This document shows, piece by piece, positions 36,514 through 47,644 of a DNA stretch of 64,000 nt. Under the pieces are notes generated by a model. It was not told the origin of the DNA and ran no database searches. It saw only the letters and a program-made list of their open reading frames with translations. Both the position numbers and the translations under genes were made by a program. The DNA is from Heyndrickxia camelliae. GTDB lineage: Bacteria; Bacillota; Bacilli; Bacillales; Bacillaceae_C. How positions within the stretch are numbered: position 1 is the first letter of the stretch; each line of letters opens with the position of its first letter. Location: positions 1 through 64,000 of the forward strand of contig NZ_PIQO01000011.1 of the NCBI RefSeq assembly GCF_002844575.1, given 5' to 3'.

Positions 36514-36990
36514 TTAAAAATTCTCCAAGGTGCTTCCATTTATCATTTCCAAGCGATGGGGAGGACAAACATTTAATTGACCGGTAATCACTGTATCTTT
36601 TTCTTCATTTGTTGCAATTACCTGAATAGTAACCAAATGCCGCTTATAGTCAACATTAACAATTTCAAACAAAAAATCAATTGAAGCATAATGATATACG
36701 GGCTTTTTAAATTCGATATTTTGCGACAGTATATGTGAGCCTGGCCCAGGTAAATATTTTGAAACCGCAGAGGTTATCATTCCTGTAAGCATTATCGCGG
36801 GTACAACAGGTTTTTCAAAAGGAGTCTGTGTCGCATAGTCATGCTGGATGTATAATGGATTAGCATCATTCGTTAATCCTAAATATAATAGAATGTCTTT
36901 ATCCTCCACTTTTTCTGTGAATGTTAATTTTTCCCCGACTGATATTTCTTCTAATTTTCTGCCTAGTTTTCTTTTCCTTCCTAATAACAT
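36514..36990 (-). CDS. MaoC/hotdog-fold dehydratase-like protein
   Basis: 158 aa. The middle carries the MaoC hydratase pattern: YLGLTNDANPLYIQHDYA (residues about 35-52, with the catalytic-type Asn/Asp and His) and PVVPAIMLTGMITSAVSKYLPGPGS. Such proteins hydrate enoyl-CoA or similar thioesters; the substrate is unknown. The start at 36990 has GGGAGG upstream. It is a single gene with its own terminator and a perfect palindromic cre-like site 16 bp before the ATG, suggesting CcpA repression on good sugars. Confidence 0.75.
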   Translation of the reverse strand: MLLGRKRKLGRKLEEISVGEKLTFTEKVEDKDILLYLGLTNDANPLYIQHDYATQTPFEKPVVPAIMLTGMITSAVSKYLPGPGSHILSQNIEFKKPVYHYASIDFLFEIVNVDYKRHLVTIQVIATNEEKDTVITGQLNVCPPHRLEMINGSTLENF

Positions 36991-37006
36991 GAAATCCCTC
37001 CCTTTG

Positions 37007-37020
37007 TGTAAACGTTTACA
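37007..37020 (-). promoter_or_regulatory. cre-like site before the MaoC-like gene
   Basis: TGTAAACGTTTACA, a perfect 14-bp palindrome fitting the CcpA consensus WTGNAANCGNWNNCA core. It is located in the 5' leader just before the ribosome-binding site. Confidence 0.7.
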
Positions 37021-37079
37021 AAAGTGGTCTAAAAAAGATTGAATAGTCAACATTATTTGTATTTATAGTATCATTTACT

Positions 37080-37116
37080 AAAAAAAGGGTCAAACCATAA
37101 AACGGTTGACCCTTTC
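37080..37116 (-). terminator. Terminator after mdh
   Basis: AAGGGTCAACC/GGTTTGACCCTT stem followed by TTTTT on the minus strand. Confidence 0.85.
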
Positions 37117-37133
37117 ATATTTATGTTATTCAT

Positions 37134-38072
37134 TTATACTAAAACATTCATTACATTACGAACGGATTGTGCTGATTTATCTAACGCTGCTTTTTCATCT
37201 TCCGTTAATTGTACTTCAATTACTTTTTCAATACCACCTGCACCAATAATGGTTGGAACACCTAGATAAATGCCATCATATCCATACTCACCTTCAAGAT
37301 AAGCAATGGATGGTAATACACGGCGCTGATCTTTCACAATAGCCTCTACCATTTCTACTAATGATGCCGCAGGCGCATAATAAGCACTACCGTTTCCTAG
37401 CAAGTTAACAATTTCTCCTCCGCCCTTACGAGTACGTTCAACGATTTGCTCCAGGCGATTCTTTGGAATTAGTGTTTCTAGAGGAATTCCACCTGCATAA
37501 GAATAGCGAATTAAAGGAACCATGTCATCACCATGGCCACCTAAAACAAAACCGGTAACATCTTTCACAGATAGGTTCAATTCTTGAGCAACAAAGGTAC
37601 GGAAGCGTGCAGTATCAAGTACACCGGATTGACCAATTACACGGTTTTTAGGGAAACCGGATTCCTTAAACACAGTATATGTCATTGCATCTACAGGATT
37701 GGTTAAGACAATGATGTAGCAGTCTGGTGAATATTTTACCACTTCTTTTGTTACACTTTTCATTACTTTTTGATTTGTTTGTACTAAGTCATCACGGCTC
37801 ATGCCCGGTTTACGTGCAATACCTGCTGTAATAACGACCACATCTGAATTTTTTGTGTCGACATAATCTGAAGTACCAATAATATTCGCATCAAAGCCTT
37901 GGACAGGGCTAGCTTCTAACATATCTAGCGCCTTACCTTTTGTTGGGTTTTCAGCTTGAGGAATGTCAACTAGTACAATATCACCAAGTTCTTTTTGTGC
38001 TAATAAAAATGCAGTAGTAGCTCCAGTAAAACCAGCACCAATTACGGAAATTTTCTTTCTTTTCATTGTCAT
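37134..38072 (-). CDS. mdh: Malate dehydrogenase
   Basis: 312 aa. Oxidises malate to oxaloacetate with NAD. LDH-like MDH type: [11 protein letters not shown] at the NAD site, substrate arginine loop [22 protein letters not shown], and catalytic His in GGHGDDMVP. The first ATG (38072) has GGAG 9 nt upstream and is kept. Downstream of icd as in B. subtilis citZ-icd-mdh, but a long hairpin separates them. Confidence 0.97.
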   Translation of the reverse strand: MTMKRKKISVIGAGFTGATTAFLLAQKELGDIVLVDIPQAENPTKGKALDMLEASPVQGFDANIIGTSDYVDTKNSDVVVITAGIARKPGMSRDDLVQTNQKVMKSVTKEVVKYSPDCYIIVLTNPVDAMTYTVFKESGFPKNRVIGQSGVLDTARFRTFVAQELNLSVKDVTGFVLGGHGDDMVPLIRYSYAGGIPLETLIPKNRLEQIVERTRKGGGEIVNLLGNGSAYYAPAASLVEMVEAIVKDQRRVLPSIAYLEGEYGYDGIYLGVPTIIGAGGIEKVIEVQLTEDEKAALDKSAQSVRNVMNVLV

Positions 38073-38100
38073 ATAAAAAATCTCCTTTATCCATGTAATG

Positions 38101-38149
38101 AAAAAAATTGCCGGCTATTAAGAATGTATATCCTACAGCCGGCAATTTC
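38101..38149 (-). terminator. Hairpin between icd and mdh
   Basis: 12-bp stem AAATTGCCGGCT/AGCCGGCAATTT with a 20-nt loop and a following TTTT on the minus strand. Likely terminator or attenuator before mdh. Confidence 0.75.
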
Positions 38150-38196
38150 TTGTTGCCTGTAATTCATGCCGAACCTATCTGTTTGGCTTATGAAAA

Positions 38197-39468
38197 TCAG
38201 TCCATATTTTTAATTAATTCTGTTCCAAATTCAGAACATTTAACTTCAGTAGCACCATCCATTAGACGTGCAAAGTCATATGTTACAACCTTTGAAGCAA
38301 TTGTTTTTTCCATTGACTTTGTAATTAGGTTTGCTGCTTCGCTCCAGCCTAAATGTTCAAGCATTAGAACACCAGAAAGAATTACAGAAGATGGATTTAC
38401 TTTGTCTAGTCCTGCATATTTAGGAGCTGTACCATGTGTAGCCTCAAAGATGGCATGTCCTGTTTCGTAGTTGATGTTAGCTCCTGGTGCAATACCGATA
38501 CCGCCAACTTGTGCTGCAAGCGCATCAGAAATATAGTCACCATTTAAGTTCATAGTAGCAACTACATCGAACTCACGAGGACGAGTCAAAATTTGTTGTA
38601 AGAAGATATCTGCAATAGAATCTTTAATTAAGATTTTGCCTGCTGCTAATGCTTCATCTTGAGCTTTGTTTGCAGCTTCTGTACCTTGCTCTTCTTTAAT
38701 TCGGTCATATTGTGCCCAAGTAAATACCTTATCACCGAATTCTTTTTCTGCTAGTTCATAGCCCCAGTTCTTGAATGCACCCTCTGTAAATTTCATGATG
38801 TTACCCTTATGTACAAGAGTTACAGATTTGCGGCCTTCTTTAATTGCATAATTAATGGCAGCATGTACTAGACGAGTAGTTCCTTCTTTAGAAACAGGTT
38901 TGATTCCGATACCAGAAGTTTCAGGGAAACGGATTTTTTTAACTCCCATTTCATTTTGAAGAAATTCAATTACTTTCTTTACTTCAGAAGTGCCTTCTTG
39001 GTACTCAATACCAGCATAGATATCTTCTGTATTTTCACGGAAGATTACCATGTCAGTATCTTCGGGACGCTTAACTGGAGAAGGAACACCTTCAAAATAG
39101 CGTACTGGACGTAAACATACAAAAAGATCTAATTCCTGACGTAAAGCAACGTTTAAGGAACGGATACCGCCGCCAACTGGTGTTGTAAGTGGTCCTTTGA
39201 TTGCGATTAAATATTCGTTAATTGTATCTAGTGTTTCGGATGGTAGCCATTCACCAGTTTGGTTAAATGCCTTTTCACCAGCTAAAACTTCTTTCCATAC
39301 AATTTTACGTTCGCCTTTATATGCTTTTTCAACAGCTGCATCCAATACTCTTTGAGATGCTGCCCAAATATCCGGACCTGTTCCGTCTCCTTCGATAAAT
39401 GGGATAATCGGATTATTAGGTGTTTTTAATACACCATTTTCCACTTGGATTTTTTCACCTTGCGACAT
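38197..39468 (-). CDS. icd: Isocitrate dehydrogenase (NADP)
   Basis: 423 aa, B. subtilis Icd length. Converts isocitrate to 2-oxoglutarate. Substrate-binding serine loop [17 protein letters not shown] (near 100-116), metal-binding [14 protein letters not shown], and NADP-specificity region [17 protein letters not shown] are all present. Located between citZ and mdh. Confidence 0.97.
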   Translation of the reverse strand: MSQGEKIQVENGVLKTPNNPIIPFIEGDGTGPDIWAASQRVLDAAVEKAYKGERKIVWKEVLAGEKAFNQTGEWLPSETLDTINEYLIAIKGPLTTPVGGGIRSLNVALRQELDLFVCLRPVRYFEGVPSPVKRPEDTDMVIFRENTEDIYAGIEYQEGTSEVKKVIEFLQNEMGVKKIRFPETSGIGIKPVSKEGTTRLVHAAINYAIKEGRKSVTLVHKGNIMKFTEGAFKNWGYELAEKEFGDKVFTWAQYDRIKEEQGTEAANKAQDEALAAGKILIKDSIADIFLQQILTRPREFDVVATMNLNGDYISDALAAQVGGIGIAPGANINYETGHAIFEATHGTAPKYAGLDKVNPSSVILSGVLMLEHLGWSEAANLITKSMEKTIASKVVTYDFARLMDGATEVKCSEFGTELIKNMD

Positions 39469-39490
39469 GTCTTTCCCTCCAATTCAGTAT

Positions 39491-39519
39491 CAAAAGGTTA
39501 GAAGTCATTGCTTCTAACC
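39491..39519 (-). terminator. Hairpin between citZ and icd
   Basis: GGTTAGAAG/CTTCTAACC stem with a 6-nt loop followed by TTTTG on the minus strand, so citZ, icd and mdh are each separated by a hairpin. Confidence 0.7.
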
Positions 39520-39607
39520 CATTATCTCCAATGTTTATTACACCAATTTTTTATCGGTTTGTAAATAATTTATTACTAGAATGACGAATTATCATCCAAG
39601 TAAAGGT

Positions 39608-40723
39608 TTAGCGGTTTTCAACCGGTACATAAGTTTGCATACCAGGACCTGTATATTCTGCACGAGGACGGATTAAACGGTTATTAGAATATTGTTCTAA
39701 AATATGTGCTAACCATCCAGATACACGACTTACAGCAAAGATTGGAGTAAATAAATCATGATCGATTCCTAGGCTGTGATATACAGATGCAGAGTAGAAA
39801 TCAACATTTGGCGGTAAGTGTTTTTCAGATGTAACAATGTCCTCAATTTTTGTAGACATTTCATAATATTGCGGTTCACCTGTAAGCTTTGTCAACTTTT
39901 CAGACATTGCTTTCAAATGTTTGGCACGTGGGTCACCTTGTCGATATACCCGATGGCCAAAGCCCATAATTTTTTCTTTGTTAGCAAGTTTTTCCTTGAT
40001 ATAGGAATCAACATTATCAACGGAACCAATTTCAGATAACATTTTCATTACTTGCTCGTTGGCTCCACCATGTAAAGGTCCTTTCAATGCACCAATTGCT
40101 GCAGTTACACCTGAATAAACATCAGATAGTGTTGCAACACATACTCTTGCTGTAAATGTAGATGCATTCAATTCATGGTCCGCATGTAAAACTAGTGCTT
40201 TATTAAAAGCTTCAACTGCGATTTCATCTGGTTCATTACCAGTTAACATATAAAGGAAATTGGCTGCAAATCCTAAATCTTTACGAGGAGCTACAGGCTC
40301 TAATCCCTTGCGAATACGAGCAAAAGCAGCTACTAAGGCAGGCATTTTTGCTTGCAGACGAACTGCTTTACGGTAATTAGCTTCTTCTTCCATTACATCT
40401 GCTTCTTCATCATATAACCCTAATGATGATACAGCAGTACGTAATGCTGCCATTGGATGAACAGATTGAATTGGAAATGTCTTAAAGCTTGCAATTACCT
40501 CTTGAGGTAATTCCATGTTATCAGCTAGTTGTTGTTTTAATTCTTCTAATTCTGCTTTGTTGGGAAGTTTTAAATGCCATAATAAATAAATTACTTCCTC
40601 AAAGCTAGCGTTTTCAGCTAAATCATCAATGTTATAACCAACATATGTAAGGGTATCATCAATGATAGAGCTGATGGATGTAGTTGCTGCTACAACGCCC
40701 TCAAGTCCACGAGTAGTTGTCAT
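39608..40723 (-). CDS. citZ: Citrate synthase
   Basis: 371 aa, short type II-like Gram-positive form. Condenses acetyl-CoA and oxaloacetate. Catalytic residues are in LHADHELNASTFTARV, KGPLHGGANEQV, GFGHRVYRQGDPRAKHLK and NVDFYSASVYHSLGI. The neighbourhood icd-mdh identifies CitZ rather than CitA or a methylcitrate synthase. A cre site lies just downstream of the predicted promoter. Confidence 0.96.
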   Translation of the reverse strand: MTTTRGLEGVVAATTSISSIIDDTLTYVGYNIDDLAENASFEEVIYLLWHLKLPNKAELEELKQQLADNMELPQEVIASFKTFPIQSVHPMAALRTAVSSLGLYDEEADVMEEEANYRKAVRLQAKMPALVAAFARIRKGLEPVAPRKDLGFAANFLYMLTGNEPDEIAVEAFNKALVLHADHELNASTFTARVCVATLSDVYSGVTAAIGALKGPLHGGANEQVMKMLSEIGSVDNVDSYIKEKLANKEKIMGFGHRVYRQGDPRAKHLKAMSEKLTKLTGEPQYYEMSTKIEDIVTSEKHLPPNVDFYSASVYHSLGIDHDLFTPIFAVSRVSGWLAHILEQYSNNRLIRPRAEYTGPGMQTYVPVENR

Positions 40724-40856
40724 GACTCTCTCTCCTTTTTCCTTTTTTTCCTTTAACTATATTTGAGCTATAAAAAATAAATAAAATAAAGTAAAGTAAA
40801 TGATTGTTCCGGGGTTCGTTCCGGCCATCAAGCAATCGCTTAATTATATGTAAATG

Positions 40857-40870
40857 TGCAAGCGATCACA
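40857..40870 (-). promoter_or_regulatory. cre-like site at the citZ promoter
   Basis: TGCAAGCGATCACA on the plus strand fits the CcpA core consensus. It lies immediately downstream of the -10 at 40876-40881, a position expected to block transcription. B. subtilis citZ is CcpA-repressed. Confidence 0.7.
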
Positions 40871-40875
40871 TACCT

Positions 40876-40903
40876 ATTATAATATAATTTCAAATCTTGT
40901 CTA
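40876..40903 (-). promoter_or_regulatory. Putative promoter of citZ
   Basis: -35 TAGACA (40898-40903), 16-bp spacer, -10 TATAAT (40876-40881), about 155 bp upstream of the citZ start. Confidence 0.55.
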
Positions 40904-41326
40904 TTTATAGGCTCAAATTTATTCGTTAACATCCCATATTATAAACACTTATTAGACTTTTGTGAATGGTATTGGATGAAATCTGGTAAGGAATGTTTTA
41001 TTAGAAAAATAAACTGGAATTTGTTTATTATCCTCTTTTTCACACACTTTATTGCTTTTATATACGAAAACGTTACAACCTTTATCCCGTAAAAAAATCA
41101 ACGAATTTGAAAGCAAAGGTACCCCGAAGCAAATACTCATTAGGATTTTTATCAAATGTCATAAAGTCGAAATTAATATGAAAACAGCCATTTGTTTTAA
41201 TGCCTTTATAACTTTTCCATTTATTTTACCTTTCTCAATTCCCCATAGATTTTCATAAATCTCTTTTTTTTACCAGTTATACCATGTAAAATAATAGTTA
41301 ATACCTGCTCACGTGGAGGGGATAGC
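40904..41326. other. Non-coding stretch between citZ and ytvI
   Basis: 420 bp without a supported gene. Frames of about 67 codons exist on both strands, but neither has a ribosome-binding site or family resemblance. In B. subtilis ytwI (DUF441) lies between citZ and ytvI; it is not present here. Confidence 0.5.
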
Positions 41327-42457
41327 TTGAATCCTGAATATATATATAGAACCATTCGTTTTTTTATTGTGATAGGAATCTTTATCGGGGCAGTTACTCT
41401 GTTTGTATTTATATCAAAACTTACCTATCCATTCCTTATTGGAATTGGTATTGCCCTTCTTATTAACCCTCTTGTAAATTTCTTGGAAAACAAGGTGAGG
41501 CTGCCAAGGGCAGTTGCGGTTATTATATCCATTATCTTAATAATCAGTGTGTTTATTGGGTTAATAACATTATTAATTACTGAAATAGTCGCAGGTGCAA
41601 ATTATTTAGCTGACGTTTTACCTGATCATGTTCAAACTTTAGTCAACTATATCGAAGATTTTATTGCTTCTCAGATAATCCCTCTCTATGATCAAGCTAC
41701 CAGTCTATTCAAGAGTTTAAATGCTGGACAGCAGGATACAATTATGCAGAATATTCAATCTGCTGGTCAAAAAATCGCTTCAAGTGCGGGTACTTTTTTG
41801 CAGAATTTTTTTCAAAAATTGCCAACGTTAATATCTTGGATTCCAAATGCTGCAACAGTGCTAATTTTTTCTCTTTTGGCGACATTTTTTATCAGTAAAG
41901 ATTGGTACCGTTTAACAAAATACTTTAGAAAGTTTCTCCCAGAGAAGGCACAAAAAAGTGGAAAAACGGTTTTTAACGATTTAAAAAAAGCACTCGTTGG
42001 GTTTATTCGAGCACAGCTTACTTTAATTTCTATAACCTTGGTCATTGTTCTTCTAGGGCTTCTTATATTAAGAGTTGATTATGCAATTACGATTGCATTA
42101 GTCAGCGGAATTGTAGATTTATTGCCTTATTTAGGGACTGGAGTAGTCTTTATTCCTTGGATTGTATACGAGGCTATTACGGGGCATATTTCTCTCGCAG
42201 TCGGTTTAGGTGTTTTATATACCGTTGTAATAGTGCAAAGACAATTTATGGAACCTAAAATCCTTTCGTCCAGTATTGGTTTAAATCCCTTAGCAACATT
42301 AATAGCTTTATTTGTCGGTTTTAAATTAGTTGGTTTCTTAGGGTTAATTCTTGGACCGGTTACGTTGGTGATCATTACAACATTAAATAGAGCGAATGTT
42401 TTTCGCGATATATGGAATTTTATCATGGGTAAACCAAATAAAAATATTAAACAATAA
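41327..42457 (+). CDS. ytvI: Sporulation integral membrane protein YtvI (AI-2E transporter family)
   Basis: 376 aa with about seven to eight hydrophobic helices in the AI-2E/PerM arrangement: two paired helices at the start, a soluble stretch at about 95-160, then the conserved core LISWIPN... KALVGFIRAQ and GIVDLLPYLGTGVVFIPW. B. subtilis YtvI is grouped with sporulation membrane proteins; the substrate is unknown. The start is TTG with GGAGGGG 5 nt upstream. Single gene convergent with pyk and followed by a strong hairpin. Confidence 0.88.
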   Translation: MNPEYIYRTIRFFIVIGIFIGAVTLFVFISKLTYPFLIGIGIALLINPLVNFLENKVRLPRAVAVIISIILIISVFIGLITLLITEIVAGANYLADVLPDHVQTLVNYIEDFIASQIIPLYDQATSLFKSLNAGQQDTIMQNIQSAGQKIASSAGTFLQNFFQKLPTLISWIPNAATVLIFSLLATFFISKDWYRLTKYFRKFLPEKAQKSGKTVFNDLKKALVGFIRAQLTLISITLVIVLLGLLILRVDYAITIALVSGIVDLLPYLGTGVVFIPWIVYEAITGHISLAVGLGVLYTVVIVQRQFMEPKILSSSIGLNPLATLIALFVGFKLVGFLGLILGPVTLVIITTLNRANVFRDIWNFIMGKPNKNIKQ

Positions 42458-42482
42458 ACCAAGGGGATTCCCCTTGGTTTAT
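42456..42482. terminator. Bidirectional terminator between ytvI and pyk
   Basis: AAACCAAGGGG/CCCCTTGGTTT stem with a 3-nt loop and A/T-rich flanks on both sides. Confidence 0.8.
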
Positions 42483-42529
42483 TGAAATATAAACGGATAT
42501 AATATGTTTTGACTTCTAGTCAGCTCCGC

Positions 42530-44290
42530 TTACAAGACTCTTGCATGACCGTTATAAATAACGCCTCTGTTTGCATCAACTGTTATCTCTTGACCATCTA
42601 CTATTTTTGAAGTAGCATTTTCTACTCCTACAATAACAGGCAAGCCAAGATTAATTCCTACAACAGCAGCATGACTTGTCAATCCGCCTTCTTCCACAAT
42701 TAAAGCGCTGCATTTTTCAATAGCTGGAACCATTTCCCGATCTGTTCCAATGGCTACCAAAACGAAGCCTTCCTTCACTTTACTTATTGCTTCCTCAGCA
42801 TTTTTCGCAATAACGGCTTTCCCGTAGCCTGACTTTCTGCCAATTCCTTGGCCTTTGGCTAAAATATCTCCGACTACATGGACCTTCATTAGATTAGTTG
42901 TCCCAGCTTCCCCAACAGGAACTCCAGCAGTAATAACTACTAGATCGCCATGCTTAACTAAATTAGTATTAATACTTTCTTGCACTGCCAATTCAAGCAT
43001 TTCATCTGTAGAAGACACCTTTTTGCCTAATTGAGGGTACACTCCCCATACTAAAGAAAGTCTGCGGACAACATGATCGTTAGAAGTCACTGCGACAATT
43101 GGAGCCTTAGGTCTGTATTTTGACACCATTTTGGCTGTATATCCGCTTTCTGTTGGAGTAATGATAGCTTTTAAATCTAAATTAAGAGCAGTATGAGCAA
43201 CTGATTGACAAATAGCATCTGTCATGTTGTGATCGCTGTTTTTACTGCGGTATGATAATATATCACGATGATCTAATGCTTCTTCAGCATGGATCGCAAT
43301 TCTATACATTGTTTTCACTGCTTCAAACGGATATAATCCTGCTGCTGTTTCCCCTGAAAGCATAATAGCATCTGTTCCATCAAAGATTGCATTTGCAACG
43401 TCACTTGCTTCCGCTCTTGTTGGTCTAGGATTTCGTTGCATAGAATCAAGCATTTGAGTAGCTGTAATAACTGGTTTTCCAAGTTCGTTACACTTTTTGA
43501 TTAATTCCTTTTGAACTAAAGGAACCGCCTCGGTAGGAATTTCTACCCCTAAATCTCCACGAGCGACCATTAAGCCATCGGAAACATCTAAAATCTCATC
43601 GATATTATCGACACCTTCCTGATTTTCGATTTTCGGGATAATTTGAATATACTCTCCATTATTTTTCTCAAGTAAGTTTCTTATTTCTAAGACATCGGAT
43701 GCACGACGTACGAAGGATGCAGCAATAAAATCAACTCCTTGTTCAATCCCAAACAGAATATCGTTTGCATCCTTTTCTGTAATACCTGGTAAATTTACAG
43801 ATACACCTGGTACATTTACACCTTTTTTATTTTTAAGAATTCCACTATTTAATACTTTTGTCTTTAGTTCTTTCCGCTCAAAATCAATTTCCGTTACTTC
43901 TAATTCGATTAAACCATCATCTAGAAGTATTTTGGAGCCCACTTGAACATCATTAATAAGTCCTGTATATGTGATTGAGAACTTTTCTGATGTTCCAAGA
44001 ACTTCGGACATCGAAATAATGGTTTCCGACCCTTCATTCAATTCAATAGAGCCATTTTCCATATTATGCGTACGAATCTCTGGTCCTTTTGTATCTAATA
44101 AAATAGCTACTGTTTTTTTCTTATTTTCAGCTGCAGTGCGAATATTTCGGATTCGTTGTCCATGCTCTTCATGATCACCATGTGAGAAATTTAATCGCGC
44201 TACATTCATTCCTGCTTCGATTAATTTTTCCAGCATTTCCACACTTTCGCTCGCTGGACCAATCGTACAAACAATTTTCGTCTTTTTCAT
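42530..44290 (-). CDS. pyk: Pyruvate kinase with C-terminal PEP-utiliser domain
   Basis: 586 aa. Converts PEP and ADP to pyruvate and ATP. The N-terminal barrel begins [14 protein letters not shown]; active-site segments include [34 protein letters not shown] and [10 protein letters not shown]. Beyond the usual ~470 residues it has the Bacillus-type extra domain with [21 protein letters not shown], resembling the PEP-utilising domain of PTS enzyme I. It follows pfkA by 17 bp, forming the glycolytic pfkA-pyk operon. Confidence 0.98.
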   Translation of the reverse strand: MKKTKIVCTIGPASESVEMLEKLIEAGMNVARLNFSHGDHEEHGQRIRNIRTAAENKKKTVAILLDTKGPEIRTHNMENGSIELNEGSETIISMSEVLGTSEKFSITYTGLINDVQVGSKILLDDGLIELEVTEIDFERKELKTKVLNSGILKNKKGVNVPGVSVNLPGITEKDANDILFGIEQGVDFIAASFVRRASDVLEIRNLLEKNNGEYIQIIPKIENQEGVDNIDEILDVSDGLMVARGDLGVEIPTEAVPLVQKELIKKCNELGKPVITATQMLDSMQRNPRPTRAEASDVANAIFDGTDAIMLSGETAAGLYPFEAVKTMYRIAIHAEEALDHRDILSYRSKNSDHNMTDAICQSVAHTALNLDLKAIITPTESGYTAKMVSKYRPKAPIVAVTSNDHVVRRLSLVWGVYPQLGKKVSSTDEMLELAVQESINTNLVKHGDLVVITAGVPVGEAGTTNLMKVHVVGDILAKGQGIGRKSGYGKAVIAKNAEEAISKVKEGFVLVAIGTDREMVPAIEKCSALIVEEGGLTSHAAVVGINLGLPVIVGVENATSKIVDGQEITVDANRGVIYNGHARVL

Positions 44291-44307
44291 TATCTTACCT
44301 CCGCGAT

Positions 44308-45291
<984 letters not shown>

Positions 45292-45377
45292 TTAGTATGT
45301 AATAATCTTTTTTAGCTTGTTTAAAGCAAATACTTTCTATCCAAGTATCTTTTCTATTACAATGAATGAATATTACT

Positions 45378-45406
45378 AAAATACCACTATTTCATCCACT
45401 TCACAA
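45378..45406 (-). promoter_or_regulatory. Putative promoter of pfkA-pyk
   Basis: -35 TTGTGA (45401-45406), 17-bp spacer, -10 TATTTT (45378-45383), about 110 bp upstream of pfkA. Confidence 0.45.
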
Positions 45407-45473
45407 TTGATTTGATATAGAAAATAGAAAGCCAAAATAATAACAAAATTGAAAGCGATTCAATTGGAAAGTT

Positions 45474-45606
45474 AAGCGCTGCAACTCCAGCGTGCGAATT
45501 TCGCAGTCTTCGAACCCGGATCTAGGAAAACCTTTGTGATAGTTCACGCGACGATGTTGTCTTATCGCAGGGAAAGAGTGGGAAATCCGCTAGCTGATAA
45601 GCGCTG
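45474..45606 (-). repeat. Dispersed repeat, family 1, copy C
   Basis: About 133 bp sharing the ends and inner blocks of copies A and B in the same order (AAGCGCT...GTGCGAAT, GCAGTCTTCGA, TAGTTCACG, GTCTTATCGCAGGGA, GAAATCCGCTAGCTGATAAGCGCT) but shortened by an internal deletion. It lies between the accA terminator and the pfkA promoter. Confidence 0.65.
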
Positions 45607-45613
45607 TTGCCAA

Positions 45614-45655
45614 ACAAATGGAAGCAACCGGTTCAAGAACCGATTGCTTCCCAAA
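45614..45655 (-). terminator. Terminator after accA
   Basis: Near-perfect 15-bp stem GGAAGCAATCGGTTC/GAACCGGTTGCTTCC. The tail on the minus strand, ATTTGTTTGG, is moderately T-rich. Confidence 0.7.
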
Positions 45656-45686
45656 AACTATTTCCACTATAGGAAATTCCGTTTCA

Positions 45687-46664
45687 CTATTTAGAATTAA
45701 CGAATTCCTTGACTTCTGTGAATTCACCCATTTTTCTAAACTTGTCAAATCGATCTTGAATTAGCTCTTCTGGACTTAATGCAAGCAATTGTTTCAATGA
45801 CTTTTCCAACACCTTATCAATTGCAGCTGACTGGGAAATAATATCTTTGTGTGCTCCACCCTTTACTTCAGGTATCAGCTCATCAATAATCCCAAGTTCC
45901 TTTAAATCAGGTGCCGTTATCTTCATAATATTTGCTGCCTTTTGTGCTTGTCCTGCATCTTTCCATAACAAAGCTGCAGCACTTTCCGGTGCAATAACGG
46001 AGAACCAAGAGTTTTCTAATATATGAATATGATTTCCAACACCTATTCCTAATGCACCGCCACTTGCACCTTCACCAATTACAATACACACAATCGGCAC
46101 TCGAAAACCAGCCATTTCAAATAAATTCTTTGCAATGGATTCGGCGATACCTCGTTCTTCTGCTGCCTTTCCTGGATAAGCACCTTTTGTATCAATGAAG
46201 GTAATGATAGGACGCTTAAACTTATCCGCTTGCTTCATTAGTCTTAAAGCTTTACGGTATCCTTCAGGATGCGGCATTCCGAAATTTCGTCTAATGTTTT
46301 CTTTTGTGTCTTTTCCACGTTGCTGACCAATAATGGTAACTGGTAGACCTTTATATTTGGCAATACCGCCTACAATTGCTTCATCGTCACCAAATAGTCT
46401 GTCACCATGCATTTCAAGAAAATCTGTAAATAAATGCGGGATATAATCCAGTGTTGTAGGACGATTAGGATGTCGTGCTACTTGAACCCTGTCCCACGGT
46501 TTCATATTTTCATAAATATCTGTTTCTAATTTAGTTAAACGTGATTCCAATTTTTCAATTTCAGATGATAAATCAACATCAGAGTTTTGAGTAAACTCCT
46601 TTAATTCTTTTATTTTCTTTCGCAATTCTATTAGCGGCTTTTCAAACTCAAGTTCATTTACCAT
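45687..46664 (-). CDS. accA: Acetyl-CoA carboxylase carboxyltransferase subunit alpha
   Basis: 325 aa, normal length. With AccD it transfers the carboxyl group from biotin to acetyl-CoA, giving malonyl-CoA. The coiled N-terminus ([20 protein letters not shown]) is followed by the crotonase-like core with [31 protein letters not shown] and [16 protein letters not shown]. Its start overlaps the accD stop by 7 bp, so the two are translationally coupled. Confidence 0.98.
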   Translation of the reverse strand: MVNELEFEKPLIELRKKIKELKEFTQNSDVDLSSEIEKLESRLTKLETDIYENMKPWDRVQVARHPNRPTTLDYIPHLFTDFLEMHGDRLFGDDEAIVGGIAKYKGLPVTIIGQQRGKDTKENIRRNFGMPHPEGYRKALRLMKQADKFKRPIITFIDTKGAYPGKAAEERGIAESIAKNLFEMAGFRVPIVCIVIGEGASGGALGIGVGNHIHILENSWFSVIAPESAAALLWKDAGQAQKAANIMKITAPDLKELGIIDELIPEVKGGAHKDIISQSAAIDKVLEKSLKQLLALSPEELIQDRFDKFRKMGEFTEVKEFVNSK

Positions 46665-47527
46665 TGTAATTCACCTACTTGTCCATGAATTTCAAGAACA
46701 GTCGTAATCGTTTCCTTTAATTCTAATCTAGAGATTACTGCGTCAAGCTGACCGTGTTTTAATAAAAATTCTGCAGTTTGAAACTCTGCTGGCAATTCTT
46801 CACGAATCGTTTGTTCAATAATTCTTCTACCAGCAAAACCAATTAATGCTCCTGGCTCAGAAAAATTATAATCGCCTAATGAAGCAAAGCTCGCAGTAAC
46901 TCCACCGGTAGTAGGGTGTGTCATAATGGTTATGAACAATCCGCCATTATCACTAAACTTATTTAGCGCAGCACTAGTTTTGGCCATTTGCATTAAGGAC
47001 AAAACACCTTCTTGCATCCTTGCGCCACCTGATGCAGTAAAAATAATAAACGGAAGCTTCAGTTTGTCAGCCTCTTCTATTGCACGGGTGATTTTTTCAC
47101 CTACAACGGAGCCCATACTTCCCATTATAAAAGACGAATCCATAATTGCTAATACAATATCATGCCCGTTAACCTTCCCAGTTCCAGTTAAGACTGCTTC
47201 GTTCATATTTGTTTTCTTGCGAATTTGTTCCAGCTTTTCTAGATAGCCCGGAAATCCAAGTGGGTTTTCAGAAATAAGTTGCCCGTCCATTTCTTGGAAC
47301 GTTCCCTTATCAATAAAGCTATCCATACGCTCAAATGCATTCATCTTAAGATGGTATCCACAGTGTAAACATACTTTTAAGTTTTTTTCTAATTCCTTCG
47401 AATATAAGATTTTACGACAATTCGGGCACTTAGTCATTAACCCTTCAGGTACATCATGCTTTGCCGCTTCTGAAGGAATGGTTGCGTATTTTTTCTTTTT
47501 CGGTTTCGTAAAAAAATCTTTAAGCAA
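46658..47527 (-). CDS. accD: Acetyl-CoA carboxylase carboxyltransferase subunit beta
   Basis: 289 aa. Partner of AccA. The N-terminal zinc ribbon has four Cys (CPNC near residue 34 and CLHC 19 residues on), followed by the carboxylase core with [20 protein letters not shown] and [16 protein letters not shown]. The TTG at 47527 is taken as start: GGAGG lies 7 nt upstream and the N-terminus ([13 protein letters not shown]) matches the family; the longer frame to 47572 does not. Confidence 0.96.
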   Translation of the reverse strand: MLKDFFTKPKKKKYATIPSEAAKHDVPEGLMTKCPNCRKILYSKELEKNLKVCLHCGYHLKMNAFERMDSFIDKGTFQEMDGQLISENPLGFPGYLEKLEQIRKKTNMNEAVLTGTGKVNGHDIVLAIMDSSFIMGSMGSVVGEKITRAIEEADKLKLPFIIFTASGGARMQEGVLSLMQMAKTSAALNKFSDNGGLFITIMTHPTTGGVTASFASLGDYNFSEPGALIGFAGRRIIEQTIREELPAEFQTAEFLLKHGQLDAVISRLELKETITTVLEIHGQVGELQW

Positions 47528-47644
47528 AATTAATCCTCCTTTAAAAACAACTGGGAAGCAGCTTTGTTTCATATATCTTTTACAAATTTATCGCACTTTC
47601 GCAAAAAATAATGTTGGAATTCGTCGATGTTTTTTCGACACTTT

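Noticed and set aside
40952-41258. Overlapping 67- and 68-codon frames on opposite strands between citZ and ytvI
   Set aside because: Neither has a ribosome-binding site, both open with a TTG codon, and neither resembles a known family.
42700-42900. Extra C-terminal domain of pyruvate kinase as an unusual fusion
   Set aside because: This PEP-utiliser-like extension is normal for Bacillus and related pyruvate kinases.
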